Shown here piece after piece: positions 43,584 through 52,488 of a DNA stretch of 64,000 bases. Position numbers and translations under genes: made by a program. The notes under the pieces are model-generated. The model saw only the letters and a program-made list of their open reading frames with translations. It had not been told where the DNA came from and ran no database searches. The first letter of the stretch is position 1, and every line of letters begins with the position of its first letter. This DNA comes from Fictibacillus nanhaiensis (GTDB lineage Bacteria > Bacillota > Bacilli > Bacillales > Fictibacillaceae), in assembly GCA_016401345.1 (NCBI GenBank), contig JAEACG010000001.1, positions 1,302,001 to 1,366,000 of the forward strand. Direction: 5' to 3'.

Positions 43584-43822
43584 AGTCAAAACGTACACAC
43601 CTTTCTATACAAGACCAAAAGCTGCAGCACTATTGTTATCTCCTAGCTGCTGAAACTTAAAACCTTTAACGTCAATATCCATACACATTGTAAGGGAATT
43701 CATAATAAAAGTATAGAAGATAAGCTTAATTGTCATGATTTTGGCAAAATGGATGTTCTTTGGGTGTTGAAAGCCTTTACAGGCGCATGCTGCTATACCC
43801 ATAAGAGATGAGTAAATGATGG

Positions 43823-43914
43823 ATTGAGTCTAGCAGCGCATTGATTAAGTCAAAAGAGGCCACAATTAAGTCGAAATGAGCATCCATTAAGCCTAAACAC
43901 GCCACAATTAAGTC
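43823..43914. repeat. Five-unit 21-bp-period array, ATTAAGTC core
   Basis: ATTAAGTC cores (first ATTGAGTC, fourth ATTAAGCC) start at 43823, 43844, 43865, 43886 and 43907, a strict 21-base period. It is the inverted form of the GACTTAATT array at 32.8 kb. It lies in the 450-base gap between the PBP gene and hemE. Open frames read through it as artificial heptads. Confidence 0.87.
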
Positions 43915-44031
43915 GAAAATGAAAAATATAGGCTTTCCGACACAGTTCGACTCCGACTCCCCTCCCTCTACTTCCAACTTCCAAACACTCACCAAAAAAA
44001 GAAGACGGCCACCTTGGCCACCTTCCACCGT

Positions 44032-46260
44032 TCATTCATCATTTTTCTTCTTTTTCTTTTTCTTCTCTTTTTCACGATCTTTACGAATCTTATCTCTTAC
44101 TTCTTTTTTATCTTCCTCACCAAAACTCGGGAAAAGAGAGATCGACACCACATTTGATGGCTCTCCTTCTTGTTTAGTAAGAGGATTATATGGAACAACA
44201 TAGAAGTCTGGCAGCGTGAAGAGATTCTTTCCAGAAGCACTATATTCTCCTTTACCTTTTATCGTATCTAAAAGAGTTGTTTCTCCTTCATTCACGGCAT
44301 AAACCTTATATTGCAGACGCTCGTCTTTTGAAGGAGTCCAGTTCAGTTTAACCGAAGGAATCCCATAGTCTCCCATACCAAATGAAGCACGAAGGTCGTT
44401 TAACTCGATGAGCTCGATTGGCGGTGCTAAATCTTTTACTCCGTCAGGTTTTTTAAACGTGAGACCTTGTTGCGACGGCATTTCGTTAATCACATGTTTA
44501 AATAGGAGAGTAGGTAAAGAACTGCCGCTGTTTAGAAACGATTCTTTTGTTGTTCGATCATAACCGACCCATACAGCACCGACTACTTCTGGTGTATACC
44601 CGACAAACCATGTATCTTTGTTTCCTTTTTCTACGTTTGGATAGTTTGTGGTACCCGTCTTTCCTGCGATCTCCATATTCTCTCTTCCATCAGATCCTGT
44701 TCCGTTCTTCACGACCTGCTGAAGCATACGTGTCATGTACCATGCGTTCTGCTTTTTCCAAACTTTCTTTTCTACCTGTTTTGCTTTCCCAATCAGATCT
44801 CCTTCGTTGTTATAGATCTTACTGATTACAAAAGGCTCGATCGTCTTACCCTCATGAAGGAAACTGCGATATCCTTTTACCATTTGCAATGGTGTTACCC
44901 CTTGATCGATGCCGCCGAGCGCGATTCCGAGTCCTTTGTCCTCAATCGGCATACCGAGCTGTTCGAGGTAACTTTTCGAATCAGATATTCCGTTCTTGTT
45001 CAACAGCCATACTGCCGATGAATTTACAGAGTGTGAAATGGCGTCCACCATGGAAACTTCACCATCGTATCTACCGTTATAATTCTTAGGTTCATAACCG
45101 TCATAGCTAAGTTCTTCATCACGCAGCATAGAATAGGGTTTGTATTTTTCGGATTCAAGAGCGGGACCATACACAGATAACGGCTTGAACGTTGAACCTG
45201 GCTGACGATTCACCTCTACCCGATTCAGTCCCTCTGTTACATAATTTCGTCCCCCTTGAACAGCGAGCAAACCACCTGTTTTCCCATCCATCAAAACCAT
45301 AGCGCCCTCAGGTTTCTCCTGACCAGTACCTACAAAATAACGACCGTCTTGAAAGCTTTTATAAACAGAATCTTGTGCTGCCAAATTCATAGGTACAACG
45401 ATTTTATAACCGCCTTGTCGCAGCTCTTCTCTTGAAAGTTGATACTTTTCTTTCGCCTCTTTTATAACCATATCAATATACGTTGTGTAAGCCGGATTTC
45501 GTTTCTCTTGCTGAAAATCAAGAGCGATCGTTTTACCTTGTGCTCTGACTGTTTCAGAAGGCGTCAAGTAATCTTGCTTCTCCATTAGCGAAAGAACAAG
45601 ATCACGCCGTTCCTTTGCTTCCTTTGGATTCTTTAGTGGAGAGTAATAGTTTGGTGCTTTTGGAAGACCGGCAAGCATCGCACCTTCTGCTACTGTTAAA
45701 TCGCTAACATCCTTATTAAAATACGTTTTAGCAGCAAGCTGAATGCCGTATGCGCCATGACCAAAATAGATTTGATTCAAATACATCTCTAAGATTTTAT
45801 CTTTCGGGTATCTTCTTTCTAGATTGATAGCAATGACAGCTTCTTTTGTTTTTCTTAGCCATGACTTCTCATGAGATAAAAAAACATTCTTTGCTAGCTG
45901 CTGAGTGATCGTACTGCCGCCTTCAACTTTTCCTCCAGCTAAAATATCTTTATAGATGGCACGCGAAATCGCTTTAACATCTATTCCATTATGTTTGTAA
46001 AAACGGCTGTCTTCTACCGCTACAAAAGCTTCTTGAACATGTTTCGGAATATCCTCAATGTCGACGATCTCTCTATTTTCATCATAGATCTTTGTTATTT
46101 TTTCTCCGTTCTCGGCAACTAGAACTGTGGCTGAATCCATAACAAGATCCTTTTCATCGATTACATAGTCTCCAGCTAGAATTATGAATAGATAGGCAAA
46201 AAAACCTATTATAAGTGAACCCACTAATATACCAAGAGCGACGAGACTTCTTTTTACCAT
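44032..46260 (-). CDS. pbpF: Class A penicillin-binding protein (PbpF/PBP2c-like)
   Basis: Bifunctional murein synthase of 742 residues. Cytoplasmic start, one helix at about 8-30, then a GT51 transglycosylase domain (EDSRFYKHNGID near 88; GGSTITQQLAKN near 118) and a transpeptidase domain. The transpeptidase has Ser in RQPGSTFKP (about 355), the SVN triad (about 410) and KTGT (about 530). A fibronectin-III-like module follows, ending in a poly-lysine tail. ATG 46260 has GAGGG 6 bases upstream. Its place next to hemEHY and hmoB matches pbpF. Confidence 0.93.
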   Translation of the reverse strand: MVKRSLVALGILVGSLIIGFFAYLFIILAGDYVIDEKDLVMDSATVLVAENGEKITKIYDENREIVDIEDIPKHVQEAFVAVEDSRFYKHNGIDVKAISRAIYKDILAGGKVEGGSTITQQLAKNVFLSHEKSWLRKTKEAVIAINLERRYPKDKILEMYLNQIYFGHGAYGIQLAAKTYFNKDVSDLTVAEGAMLAGLPKAPNYYSPLKNPKEAKERRDLVLSLMEKQDYLTPSETVRAQGKTIALDFQQEKRNPAYTTYIDMVIKEAKEKYQLSREELRQGGYKIVVPMNLAAQDSVYKSFQDGRYFVGTGQEKPEGAMVLMDGKTGGLLAVQGGRNYVTEGLNRVEVNRQPGSTFKPLSVYGPALESEKYKPYSMLRDEELSYDGYEPKNYNGRYDGEVSMVDAISHSVNSSAVWLLNKNGISDSKSYLEQLGMPIEDKGLGIALGGIDQGVTPLQMVKGYRSFLHEGKTIEPFVISKIYNNEGDLIGKAKQVEKKVWKKQNAWYMTRMLQQVVKNGTGSDGRENMEIAGKTGTTNYPNVEKGNKDTWFVGYTPEVVGAVWVGYDRTTKESFLNSGSSLPTLLFKHVINEMPSQQGLTFKKPDGVKDLAPPIELIELNDLRASFGMGDYGIPSVKLNWTPSKDERLQYKVYAVNEGETTLLDTIKGKGEYSASGKNLFTLPDFYVVPYNPLTKQEGEPSNVVSISLFPSFGEEDKKEVRDKIRKDREKEKKKKKKKNDE

Positions 46261-46417
46261 AACCAACCCTCATTTCTTTCTAGGTCGAAAAGTACATTTT
46301 ATATAATTTTCCCTTAGTTGGAAAGTATATTACAAGTAACCAACTTCTTACACTGTTTAATGTGCTGAACGGTTGGGTAAAACAAAGGTAAATCAATAAA
46401 AAAGGGCAGGGATTCCT

Positions 46418-46909
46418 ATGAACATATACATTACTTATGGGACTTTAGACTATTTAGCGACATATCAAGAAAAATACGATGGAGCTCTCCTGCTTGAAGG
46501 TGACTCTAATTCTGCTTTAGTAATCGAAACAGATAGAGAAAACCCATTTACCGAAAAACATGAGTACGAAGTGATAAACCAAAGAGGATCCTTAAGTGGA
46601 GCTGGCTTTGTTGTTATGAATCACATCCCGGTATCAGAAGAAGGAAGATCTCTTTTTGAAGAACGATTCCAAAACCGTGCTGGGCTTGTTGAGAGTGAAC
46701 CAGGCTTTAGTGGCATACGTATTCTTCGACCTCTTCATCAAGATCCTTATATCGTTATGACACTTTGGAAATCACATGCTGATTTTACAAATTGGCAACA
46801 ATCCAATGCCTACGAGGAAGCACACAAAAATAGAGGCACTTCAAAAGGCTTGCCAGAAACACTCTTTACAGGAAAATCATTTGTTAAAGAATACATGGTA
46901 GCCAAATGA
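46418..46909 (+). CDS. hmoB: Haem-degrading monooxygenase HmoB
   Basis: ABM/IsdG-type haem oxygenase of 163 residues with an N-terminal extension as in B. subtilis HmoB (YhgC). Conserved stretches are ENKF-like EERFQNRAGLVESEPGF, IRILRPL and TLWKSHADFTNWQQS (in pieces). It opens haem and releases iron. Divergent from the PBP gene; overlaps the lipid kinase start by 4 bases. Confidence 0.9.
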   Translation: MNIYITYGTLDYLATYQEKYDGALLLEGDSNSALVIETDRENPFTEKHEYEVINQRGSLSGAGFVVMNHIPVSEEGRSLFEERFQNRAGLVESEPGFSGIRILRPLHQDPYIVMTLWKSHADFTNWQQSNAYEEAHKNRGTSKGLPETLFTGKSFVKEYMVAK

Positions 46910-47820
46910 CTATAAATCCATCAACAATAAAAAGAGCATGTGTTATATTAAATCCTTCCGCCGGACAAGGCAGGTTGTTTAATCAGTGGAACGCAGTGCT
47001 CGAACAGCTGAAAAATGGTTTTGAAGACGTTCAAGTTTATGAGACGACCGCACCGGGTGAAGGTTCTTCCTTTGTTAAAGAGCTGCAAGGTAAGACTGAT
47101 CTCATCATTGCTGCTGGCGGTGACGGCACGGTACATGAAATTGCAGATGCTGTACTGTCTTTAACAGAGAATCAGCCAGCTTTCGGAATCTTACCAGGTG
47201 GAACGTGCAATGATTTTTCTAGAGCGCTAGGCATGAATCAAAATCCTGTAAAAGCCGCGGAACAGCTTAGTGAAAAAAAGTTTCGCAACATTGACGTTGG
47301 AGAGTTTAACGGACATTTCTTTACAAATTTCTGGGGTGTTGGATTGATCACACATGTCTCCGAATCCATCGACCCAGATACAAAAGAAAAATTCGGACGT
47401 CTTTCTTATTATTTATCTGCGGCAAAATCCTTTCAAACATGGGAACCCTTTGACATCTCCATCTCATCTAAGGAGTTCCAATTTGATGGACAAGCTGCCA
47501 TGTTTCTTGCTGTGAACGGGCCCTTTACCGGTGGTATCCGTCCCTTCTTTCCGGATACTGATATACAAGACGGTAAGCTCGATTGTTTGCTGATCGAAGA
47601 GCCTTCCACTTCGTTTATTTGGGACGTCCTTTTGAACCGTTTATCCGATACTTCAAAAGAAGGACAAGGGTATCATTATTTTCAAAGCTCAGAGATAAGC
47701 ATAAAAACAGCTCCCCAACAGCTTATTGACTGTGATGGAGAGCGACAACATCGTACACCTTCAGTTGTTAAATGTTTACAAAATCAACTACTCACACTTA
47801 CTGGGGATGTTTCCTTTTAA
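46906..47820 (+). CDS. Diacylglycerol/lipid kinase family protein (YegS/DgkB type)
   Basis: Kinase of 304 residues. The GGDGT nucleotide motif is at 71-75 followed by VHE, and LPGGTCNDFSRALG is near 100-113; both define the DAGK catalytic domain. Translation is coupled to hmoB by an ATGA overlap. The 3' end overlaps the convergent PAP2 gene by 23 bases. Substrate is a membrane lipid such as diacylglycerol or undecaprenol; with the PAP2 phosphatase opposite, lipid recycling is likely. Confidence 0.9.
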   Translation: MTINPSTIKRACVILNPSAGQGRLFNQWNAVLEQLKNGFEDVQVYETTAPGEGSSFVKELQGKTDLIIAAGGDGTVHEIADAVLSLTENQPAFGILPGGTCNDFSRALGMNQNPVKAAEQLSEKKFRNIDVGEFNGHFFTNFWGVGLITHVSESIDPDTKEKFGRLSYYLSAAKSFQTWEPFDISISSKEFQFDGQAAMFLAVNGPFTGGIRPFFPDTDIQDGKLDCLLIEEPSTSFIWDVLLNRLSDTSKEGQGYHYFQSSEISIKTAPQQLIDCDGERQHRTPSVVKCLQNQLLTLTGDVSF

Positions 47821-48505
47821 AAAAAGGAAGCGTCCTTTTTTGATAGGCTCTTATCGATTCACGTCCACCTATACATAGCAGAAGCCAAACGGTTCCAGCA
47901 CTAAATCCAGCTACTATGTCGGACGGATAATGAACGCCTAAGTAGACACGGCTAAAACCAATAAGAAGAATCGTTGATATAAACCCGACCGTAAGAATAA
48001 TTTTAAGAGGCTTCCCTCTTCTGCTTCTTACGACCAAGTAACCAAGGAAACCATAATAAATAAGACTTCCCATGGCATGTCCGCTCGGATAACTGAAGCC
48101 TTGCTCGACAATCAAGCTATCTTCTGGTCGTATTCTTCCAAACCAATGTTTTAGTCCAAGGTTTAAAAGACCTCCGCCAGCAACTGCAATTAAATAGAAA
48201 ATCGCACCCCAATAATTCTTACGTTTTACGATAAGCCAGATCAAACTTCCTACTAATAAGGTGGTTAGAATGTCTTTAGATCCGAAAAACGTAATCACTT
48301 TCATCACTTCAGTTAATCTGTCGCTTCTAATATCGGTTACAAATTGGATGATCACTTGATCAAACTCAAATACCTCATTTTCCATTAAGTCTTCTGACAA
48401 CTCAAAAAACACGTTTAATGATAAAAAAGAAAGACCTAATCCGCTTATGATATATATAAGAGGAAGGATCGGAAAGGGTAGTTTATTGGCCAGTTCTCGT
48501 AACAT
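47798..48505 (-). CDS. PAP2 family phosphatase
   Basis: Membrane phosphatase of 235 residues, about six helices. The three PAP2 motifs are complete: KHWFGRIRP, PSGHA and SRVYLGVHYPSD. Likely acts on undecaprenyl or phosphatidyl-glycerol phosphate. ATG 48505 follows GAGGAGAA; the in-frame TTG at 48520 overlaps the ribosome site. Convergent with and overlapping the lipid kinase. Confidence 0.9.
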   Translation of the reverse strand: MLRELANKLPFPILPLIYIISGLGLSFLSLNVFFELSEDLMENEVFEFDQVIIQFVTDIRSDRLTEVMKVITFFGSKDILTTLLVGSLIWLIVKRKNYWGAIFYLIAVAGGGLLNLGLKHWFGRIRPEDSLIVEQGFSYPSGHAMGSLIYYGFLGYLVVRSRRGKPLKIILTVGFISTILLIGFSRVYLGVHYPSDIVAGFSAGTVWLLLCIGGRESIRAYQKRTLPFFKRKHPQ

Positions 48506-48751
48506 TAAGATTCTCCTCAATATCAGTTTTTCTCTTTTTTCAACTCTTATTAAAGCTAAGTTTTCACTCTTTTATCGTTGAATAAACCACTTTAAAACAT
48601 TGTCGTTTTTTTAAGGGTCTTTGTAAACGGTCATTGAGGTGAATTTATTGACGTTTTAGCAAACTTTATTGGCTTTACAAGCTATTTATAACGACTTGCT
48701 TCCATACATTACGAAAAAAATGTGAAGACTACTTCTAAATAATGGTGTAAT

Positions 48752-48782
48752 AAAAAAAGCCGCTCAAAGATGAGCAGCTTTT
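48752..48782 (-). terminator. Terminator of the DUF3243 gene
   Basis: AAAAAGC-GCTC and GAGC-GCTTTTT stem with minus-strand T run. Confidence 0.8.
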
Positions 48783-48791
48783 ACATGTATA

Positions 48792-49124
48792 CTATTTAAC
48801 AAGCTTAACTAACATATGAGCCAGCTTATGACGCTCTTCTTGCCCTCCAACTTTCCATAGTTCTTTTAAGAGGTTCTCTTCTGAGTTACGAGGCTCCTCA
48901 TGGTTAGCTAAGTAATCTGCTACTTTCTCTGCAGTTTTTGCAAGTGTTTCTTCGCTCATGCCCATTTTTTCACCAATTTGCACTTTTCCATGCAAGTAGC
49001 TCTTAAACTCTTCAAAGTTTGATAAGATCTCGTCTTTTTTGCTCTCGCTCATTCGGCTTGCTGTTTCTTCAACCTTACTTGTGTCAACGTTACGCTCTTC
49101 ATCAACCATGTGTCTGCTATCCAT
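48792..49124 (-). CDS. DUF3243 family protein
   Basis: Small helical protein of 110 residues. LSNFEEFKSYLHGKVQIGEKMGMSEETLAKTAEKVADYLA (in pieces) is the DUF3243 core seen in B. subtilis YmfJ. The ATG at 49124 follows AAGGAGGTAAC. No enzyme motif and no signal peptide. Function unknown. Confidence 0.85.
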   Translation of the reverse strand: MDSRHMVDEERNVDTSKVEETASRMSESKKDEILSNFEEFKSYLHGKVQIGEKMGMSEETLAKTAEKVADYLANHEEPRNSEENLLKELWKVGGQEERHKLAHMLVKLVK

Positions 49125-49326
49125 TTTTGTTACCTCCTTAGAATTTTGTATCACTTTTGTTCAATATTTGTTTCACGCATAGTAGTCTTTTACCGATTTT
49201 ACCAATCCCTAAACCTCATTCTGCAGTTCCTGTTTTTTTTAGTTCATCTATCCTATAAATTTGGTTTATGGTAAAGGGAAAAGGGGAAGGATATCTCTGT
49301 AGAACAAGATTCAGGAGGTTATACAA

Positions 49327-49758
49327 ATGGAAAAAGACTTACAAGCACTAATCGATGGACTAAATGAGGATCTTGCAAACGAGTACTCAGCAATCATTAT
49401 GTACAACCATAATGCAGCTACGGTTTCTGGTTTGTACCGTCAAATCCTAAAACCTTTCTTCCAAAGTGAAATTGCTGATGAGCAAGGACATGCTCTTTAT
49501 TTAGCAGAAAAGATCAAAACGCTTGGAGGTACACCAACTACTCAACCAAAACCGGTTAAACAAGTAGAGAGTGTGCGTGAAATGTTAGAAGAAGCTAGAA
49601 ACGCTGAGGAAGATACGATCAGACGTTACGAGGAACGTAAAGAGCAAGCATCCAACCTAAAACTAACTGAACTTGTCGTTCAATTAGAAGATATGATTGC
49701 TGATGAGACGAAGCATAAAGAAGAAATGGACCGCCTATTAAGCGACAGCCGCTTCTAA
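49327..49758 (+). CDS. Ferritin-like domain protein
   Basis: Four-helix protein of 143 residues resembling bacterioferritin/DPS-like small ferritins. Two ExxH pairs are visible, in EIADEQGHA and MIADETKHKEEM, with additional Glu in NEYSAIIMYNHNA and EEDTIRRYEER; together these make a di-iron set. CAGGAGGT precedes the ATG. Possible role in iron storage or oxygen defence. Confidence 0.85.
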   Translation: MEKDLQALIDGLNEDLANEYSAIIMYNHNAATVSGLYRQILKPFFQSEIADEQGHALYLAEKIKTLGGTPTTQPKPVKQVESVREMLEEARNAEEDTIRRYEERKEQASNLKLTELVVQLEDMIADETKHKEEMDRLLSDSRF

Positions 49759-49775
49759 ATCCTCATATAATTATT

Positions 49776-49812
49776 ACAAGCACCCGCCATTTAATGCGGG
49801 TGCTTGTTGTTT
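49776..49812 (+). terminator. Bidirectional terminator between ferritin-like gene and ecsC
   Basis: ACAAGCACCCGC and GCGGGTGCTTGT form a 12-base perfect stem. It overlaps the ecsC stop region. Confidence 0.85.
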
Positions 49813-50561
49813 ATGATTCTCTTCTTTTTTTCATCTGTTAACAACCGCCACCTGAAGCAATTTTTTGCCACTTGACCTAAATCATCGAGAAAATGATAAT
49901 TCGCATATGCACCGACAATCGCCCCTAGACCTGGGACCATCTGTAGCATTTTTATGAGGTCGATATGATCTCGGTAATCTTGTTGTAGTTCTTGCCAATT
50001 CATTTGGTTGATCGACTCAGGAGATTCAGGAAATTCTTGAACCGTCTCTTTCCATGAGACTACTCTTTGAAATGCCTCTTCTCGCTTGTGCGGATCAGCA
50101 AAAGCAAGACGAAATACATGAAGAATAAAGATTCGTTCTTTGTAGTCCTTAACATCCAATCCATAAATACTTGCTGCTTCAAACAGAAACTTCATTTTTA
50201 TACCTAGCAATAAAGGAAAATCAGCAATGCCGAGTAAAATCCCCCCAGCACCTGTTCCCGCTCCTTCTATTGCTGCTGTTCTTTTGTAAAAAGAGAGTCG
50301 ATCTTCAAATTTAAAATCACGCTCTCGTAGATCTGCTGTAAACTTAATCGTTTTTTTGGTCGTATATTCAGAACCGATTAAAGTGGCTTTGATCATATGT
50401 TTCATACTTGATGTTATAACATCATGCACTTTTTGTGGAATTTTCTCATTGATCTTCGTTTGAAGAGATTTCGTTGTTTTGTTCCAAAGTGAGGGCCGTT
50501 TGCACATTTCTGTTTCCCATTTTTTTAGTTCTTCCAGTACATTTTCTTCATACGTTTTCAT
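49791..50561 (-). CDS. ecsC: EcsC family protein
   Basis: Protein of 256 residues matching the EcsC family: GTGAGGILLGIADFPLLLGIKMKFLFEAASIYG in the centre (in pieces) and QMVPGLGAIVGAYANYHFLDDLG near the C-terminus. Two hydrophobic segments suggest membrane association. AGGAGG precedes the ATG. In B. subtilis ecsC lies right after ecsAB; here a flavin oxidase gene and repeat R3 separate them. Function unknown. Confidence 0.88.
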   Translation of the reverse strand: MKTYEENVLEELKKWETEMCKRPSLWNKTTKSLQTKINEKIPQKVHDVITSSMKHMIKATLIGSEYTTKKTIKFTADLRERDFKFEDRLSFYKRTAAIEGAGTGAGGILLGIADFPLLLGIKMKFLFEAASIYGLDVKDYKERIFILHVFRLAFADPHKREEAFQRVVSWKETVQEFPESPESINQMNWQELQQDYRDHIDLIKMLQMVPGLGAIVGAYANYHFLDDLGQVAKNCFRWRLLTDEKKKRIINNKHPH

Positions 50562-50634
50562 CATCTACCTCCTTTCATCTATACGTTTGTATTTAGATCT
50601 TAGTTTCGCTATTTTGCCCTCACGATTTGAAACT

Positions 50635-52005
50635 TTACTTAATAGTATCTGCAGTCGGAATGCCTAATGGGAACTTAAACACATTTTCAGGATCGTATTT
50701 AGTTTTCACCTCAATTAAACGAGGCAAGTTAACAAAGTAACATTGTTCAAGCCAGTTCTTAATACAATTATCATGAAAATTCACATAAGCTCCATCCGCA
50801 TAAGGAAGTAGAGAATTTCTTAAGCTCTCCACCCATCGCGTATTTACGCTAGCTTCATTTTCGTTCTGCCACTTCGTAATATATAACAAGCTGAATAATG
50901 CTTCTCTATGAACATAAGCCGTTTCAGTAGGTCCTGTACAAGCTGCTTTTCCAGCTAGGGCTTGCAACTGCACTTTGTTCTCAATACTAGGTGAGTTTGA
51001 TAGATATTCTTTAAGCTTTTTTATCGCTCTAATCGGTAACTGCTGTTTCGCAAACGCACCTGTATTCTTAAACGGATGTGCATCAGGATCACCATGGTTA
51101 ACAGCGTACTCCATCATACCCGGCATCATTCCTCCAAATATCTTAACGGCATCGATATAAGGCACCTTCTTCACTTCAACTACTTTAGGTGGATATGCGG
51201 TTAAAAGGGGCTTTAAAAGCTTTTTCAGTTCATCCGTTGTGCCAAAAAATTCACCTAAAGCACGCAGCTCACCAATGTCTTTTGTTAAGAGATCAATAAT
51301 GGCAGTTAATCTATCGTCTGTGTACGGAGCCCATTTTTGCCATGAATCCACGACTTTTTCAAATCCTTTAAAGTCCCAAGTAATTTTAAAGATGGCAACA
51401 TCATCGACTGGAACAACTCGAAAACGAAAGGATGTAACCACACCAAAGTTTCCACCTCCACCCCCTCTTGATGCCCAAAATAAATCAGCGTTCTTATTTT
51501 TATTGGCTATGATAATCTTTCCGTTTGCATCTACCATCTCAAGATCCAGAAGCTGATCGATCAGCATACCATAAGGACGAGTTAACATCCCCCACCCTCC
51601 ACCAAGCGTTAAGCCTGAGAGTCCTACTGATGGACAAGTACCTCCTGGAATCGTGAAACCTGCTTCATACAATTTTTCGTATAGTGGAAAAAGCAATGCC
51701 CCCGCACCAAGTACGGCCGTCTTTGTTTTGCGATCCACTTTTACTTCATTCATATCGCTGATGTCTATTACTAAACCTCCATCTAATGATGAATAAGCTT
51801 CATAACTATGCCTTCCTGTACGGATCCGAAACTCAATATTCTTCTTTCTTGCCCAACGGATCGCGTTTGAAACATCTTTAGTAGTTGCACAAAAATTAAT
51901 AATCAAAGGAAATAAGTTAAAACGAGTATTGAACTCTTCACGTGCCAGATCATAGTCAGGACTTCCGGGTGTGACAATCCTTCCTGTTAATCCATAAGTA
52001 TTCAT
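50635..52005 (-). CDS. Berberine bridge enzyme-type FAD-dependent oxidase
   Basis: FAD oxidoreductase of 456 residues with the FAD_binding_4 domain (about 30-200) and C-terminal BBE segment (YVNFHDNCIKNW). Both residues that can bind FAD covalently are present: His66 (TGRHSYEAY) and Cys124 (GGTCPSVG), so a bicovalent flavin is likely. Such enzymes oxidise sugars or secondary metabolites and make hydrogen peroxide. GGAAGGGAG precedes the ATG. It is inserted between ecsC and ecsB together with repeat R3, suggesting local gain. No secretion signal seen. Confidence 0.88.
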   Translation of the reverse strand: MNTYGLTGRIVTPGSPDYDLAREEFNTRFNLFPLIINFCATTKDVSNAIRWARKKNIEFRIRTGRHSYEAYSSLDGGLVIDISDMNEVKVDRKTKTAVLGAGALLFPLYEKLYEAGFTIPGGTCPSVGLSGLTLGGGWGMLTRPYGMLIDQLLDLEMVDANGKIIIANKNKNADLFWASRGGGGGNFGVVTSFRFRVVPVDDVAIFKITWDFKGFEKVVDSWQKWAPYTDDRLTAIIDLLTKDIGELRALGEFFGTTDELKKLLKPLLTAYPPKVVEVKKVPYIDAVKIFGGMMPGMMEYAVNHGDPDAHPFKNTGAFAKQQLPIRAIKKLKEYLSNSPSIENKVQLQALAGKAACTGPTETAYVHREALFSLLYITKWQNENEASVNTRWVESLRNSLLPYADGAYVNFHDNCIKNWLEQCYFVNLPRLIEVKTKYDPENVFKFPLGIPTADTIK

Positions 52006-52083
52006 GAGCCCCGCTCCCTTCCATAAAACTTATATGCATAAGCTATGAAAGATGCCCAAAATTTGTTTGCAAACTTGGAAGTA

Positions 52084-52416
52084 GTTGATTTCCATGTCTA
52101 GGATGCTCGCTTTCCACGAGGCAAGCGGTGAGCCACATTCGTACGTTTCACTTTTTAAGTGTCTCACCTGTCTAGTTGCATTGGCTAGCCCCTTGAGGTC
52201 AAAAGTTAAATGGTCCAGAAGGCATAGTGCGCCTTCAAAGCCCATTTACTTTGGCTGGTCGGGGCTGAACGAGCCACTTCCACTTTCCGGACTGCGCCTT
52301 TTATAGGTCCCTTGCTCCTGCGTCTACAAGTTTATGCTACCGTAGTAAGCTTCCTCGTCGCATGCCTTGCGAGATGTATTTCAGGTGGTAGGCACGCACC
52401 TTCCACTCCAATCAAC
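52084..52416 (-). repeat. Dispersed palindromic repeat, copy R3, interrupted
   Basis: The ends (GTTGATTTCC... and ...CTCCAATCAAC) and the middle piece shared with R2 mark a copy of the family. After TCTCACCTG the expected sequence stops and about 220 unrelated bases follow (about 52166-52390) before the other end. The insert carries TGACCTCAAGGGGCT, reading on the minus strand, related to the repeats at 21.7 and 21.9 kb, so this is one repeat nested in another. Confidence 0.7.
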
Positions 52417-52457
52417 TGTCAAAAGAGACAAGCTTTTAGAAAAAAGCGCTTTTAAAA

Positions 52458-52488
52458 AAACTTCCCAGCCCGTAATGAGCTAGGAAGT
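52458..52488 (-). terminator. ecsB terminator
   Basis: ACTTCCCAGC and GCTAGGAAGT pair and the minus strand ends in seven T. The ecsB stop codon lies inside the first arm. Confidence 0.75.

Noticed and set aside
43777-44028. Open frame with FDLI heptads across the 43.8-kb array
   Set aside because: Same artefact of the 21-base period; no family content.
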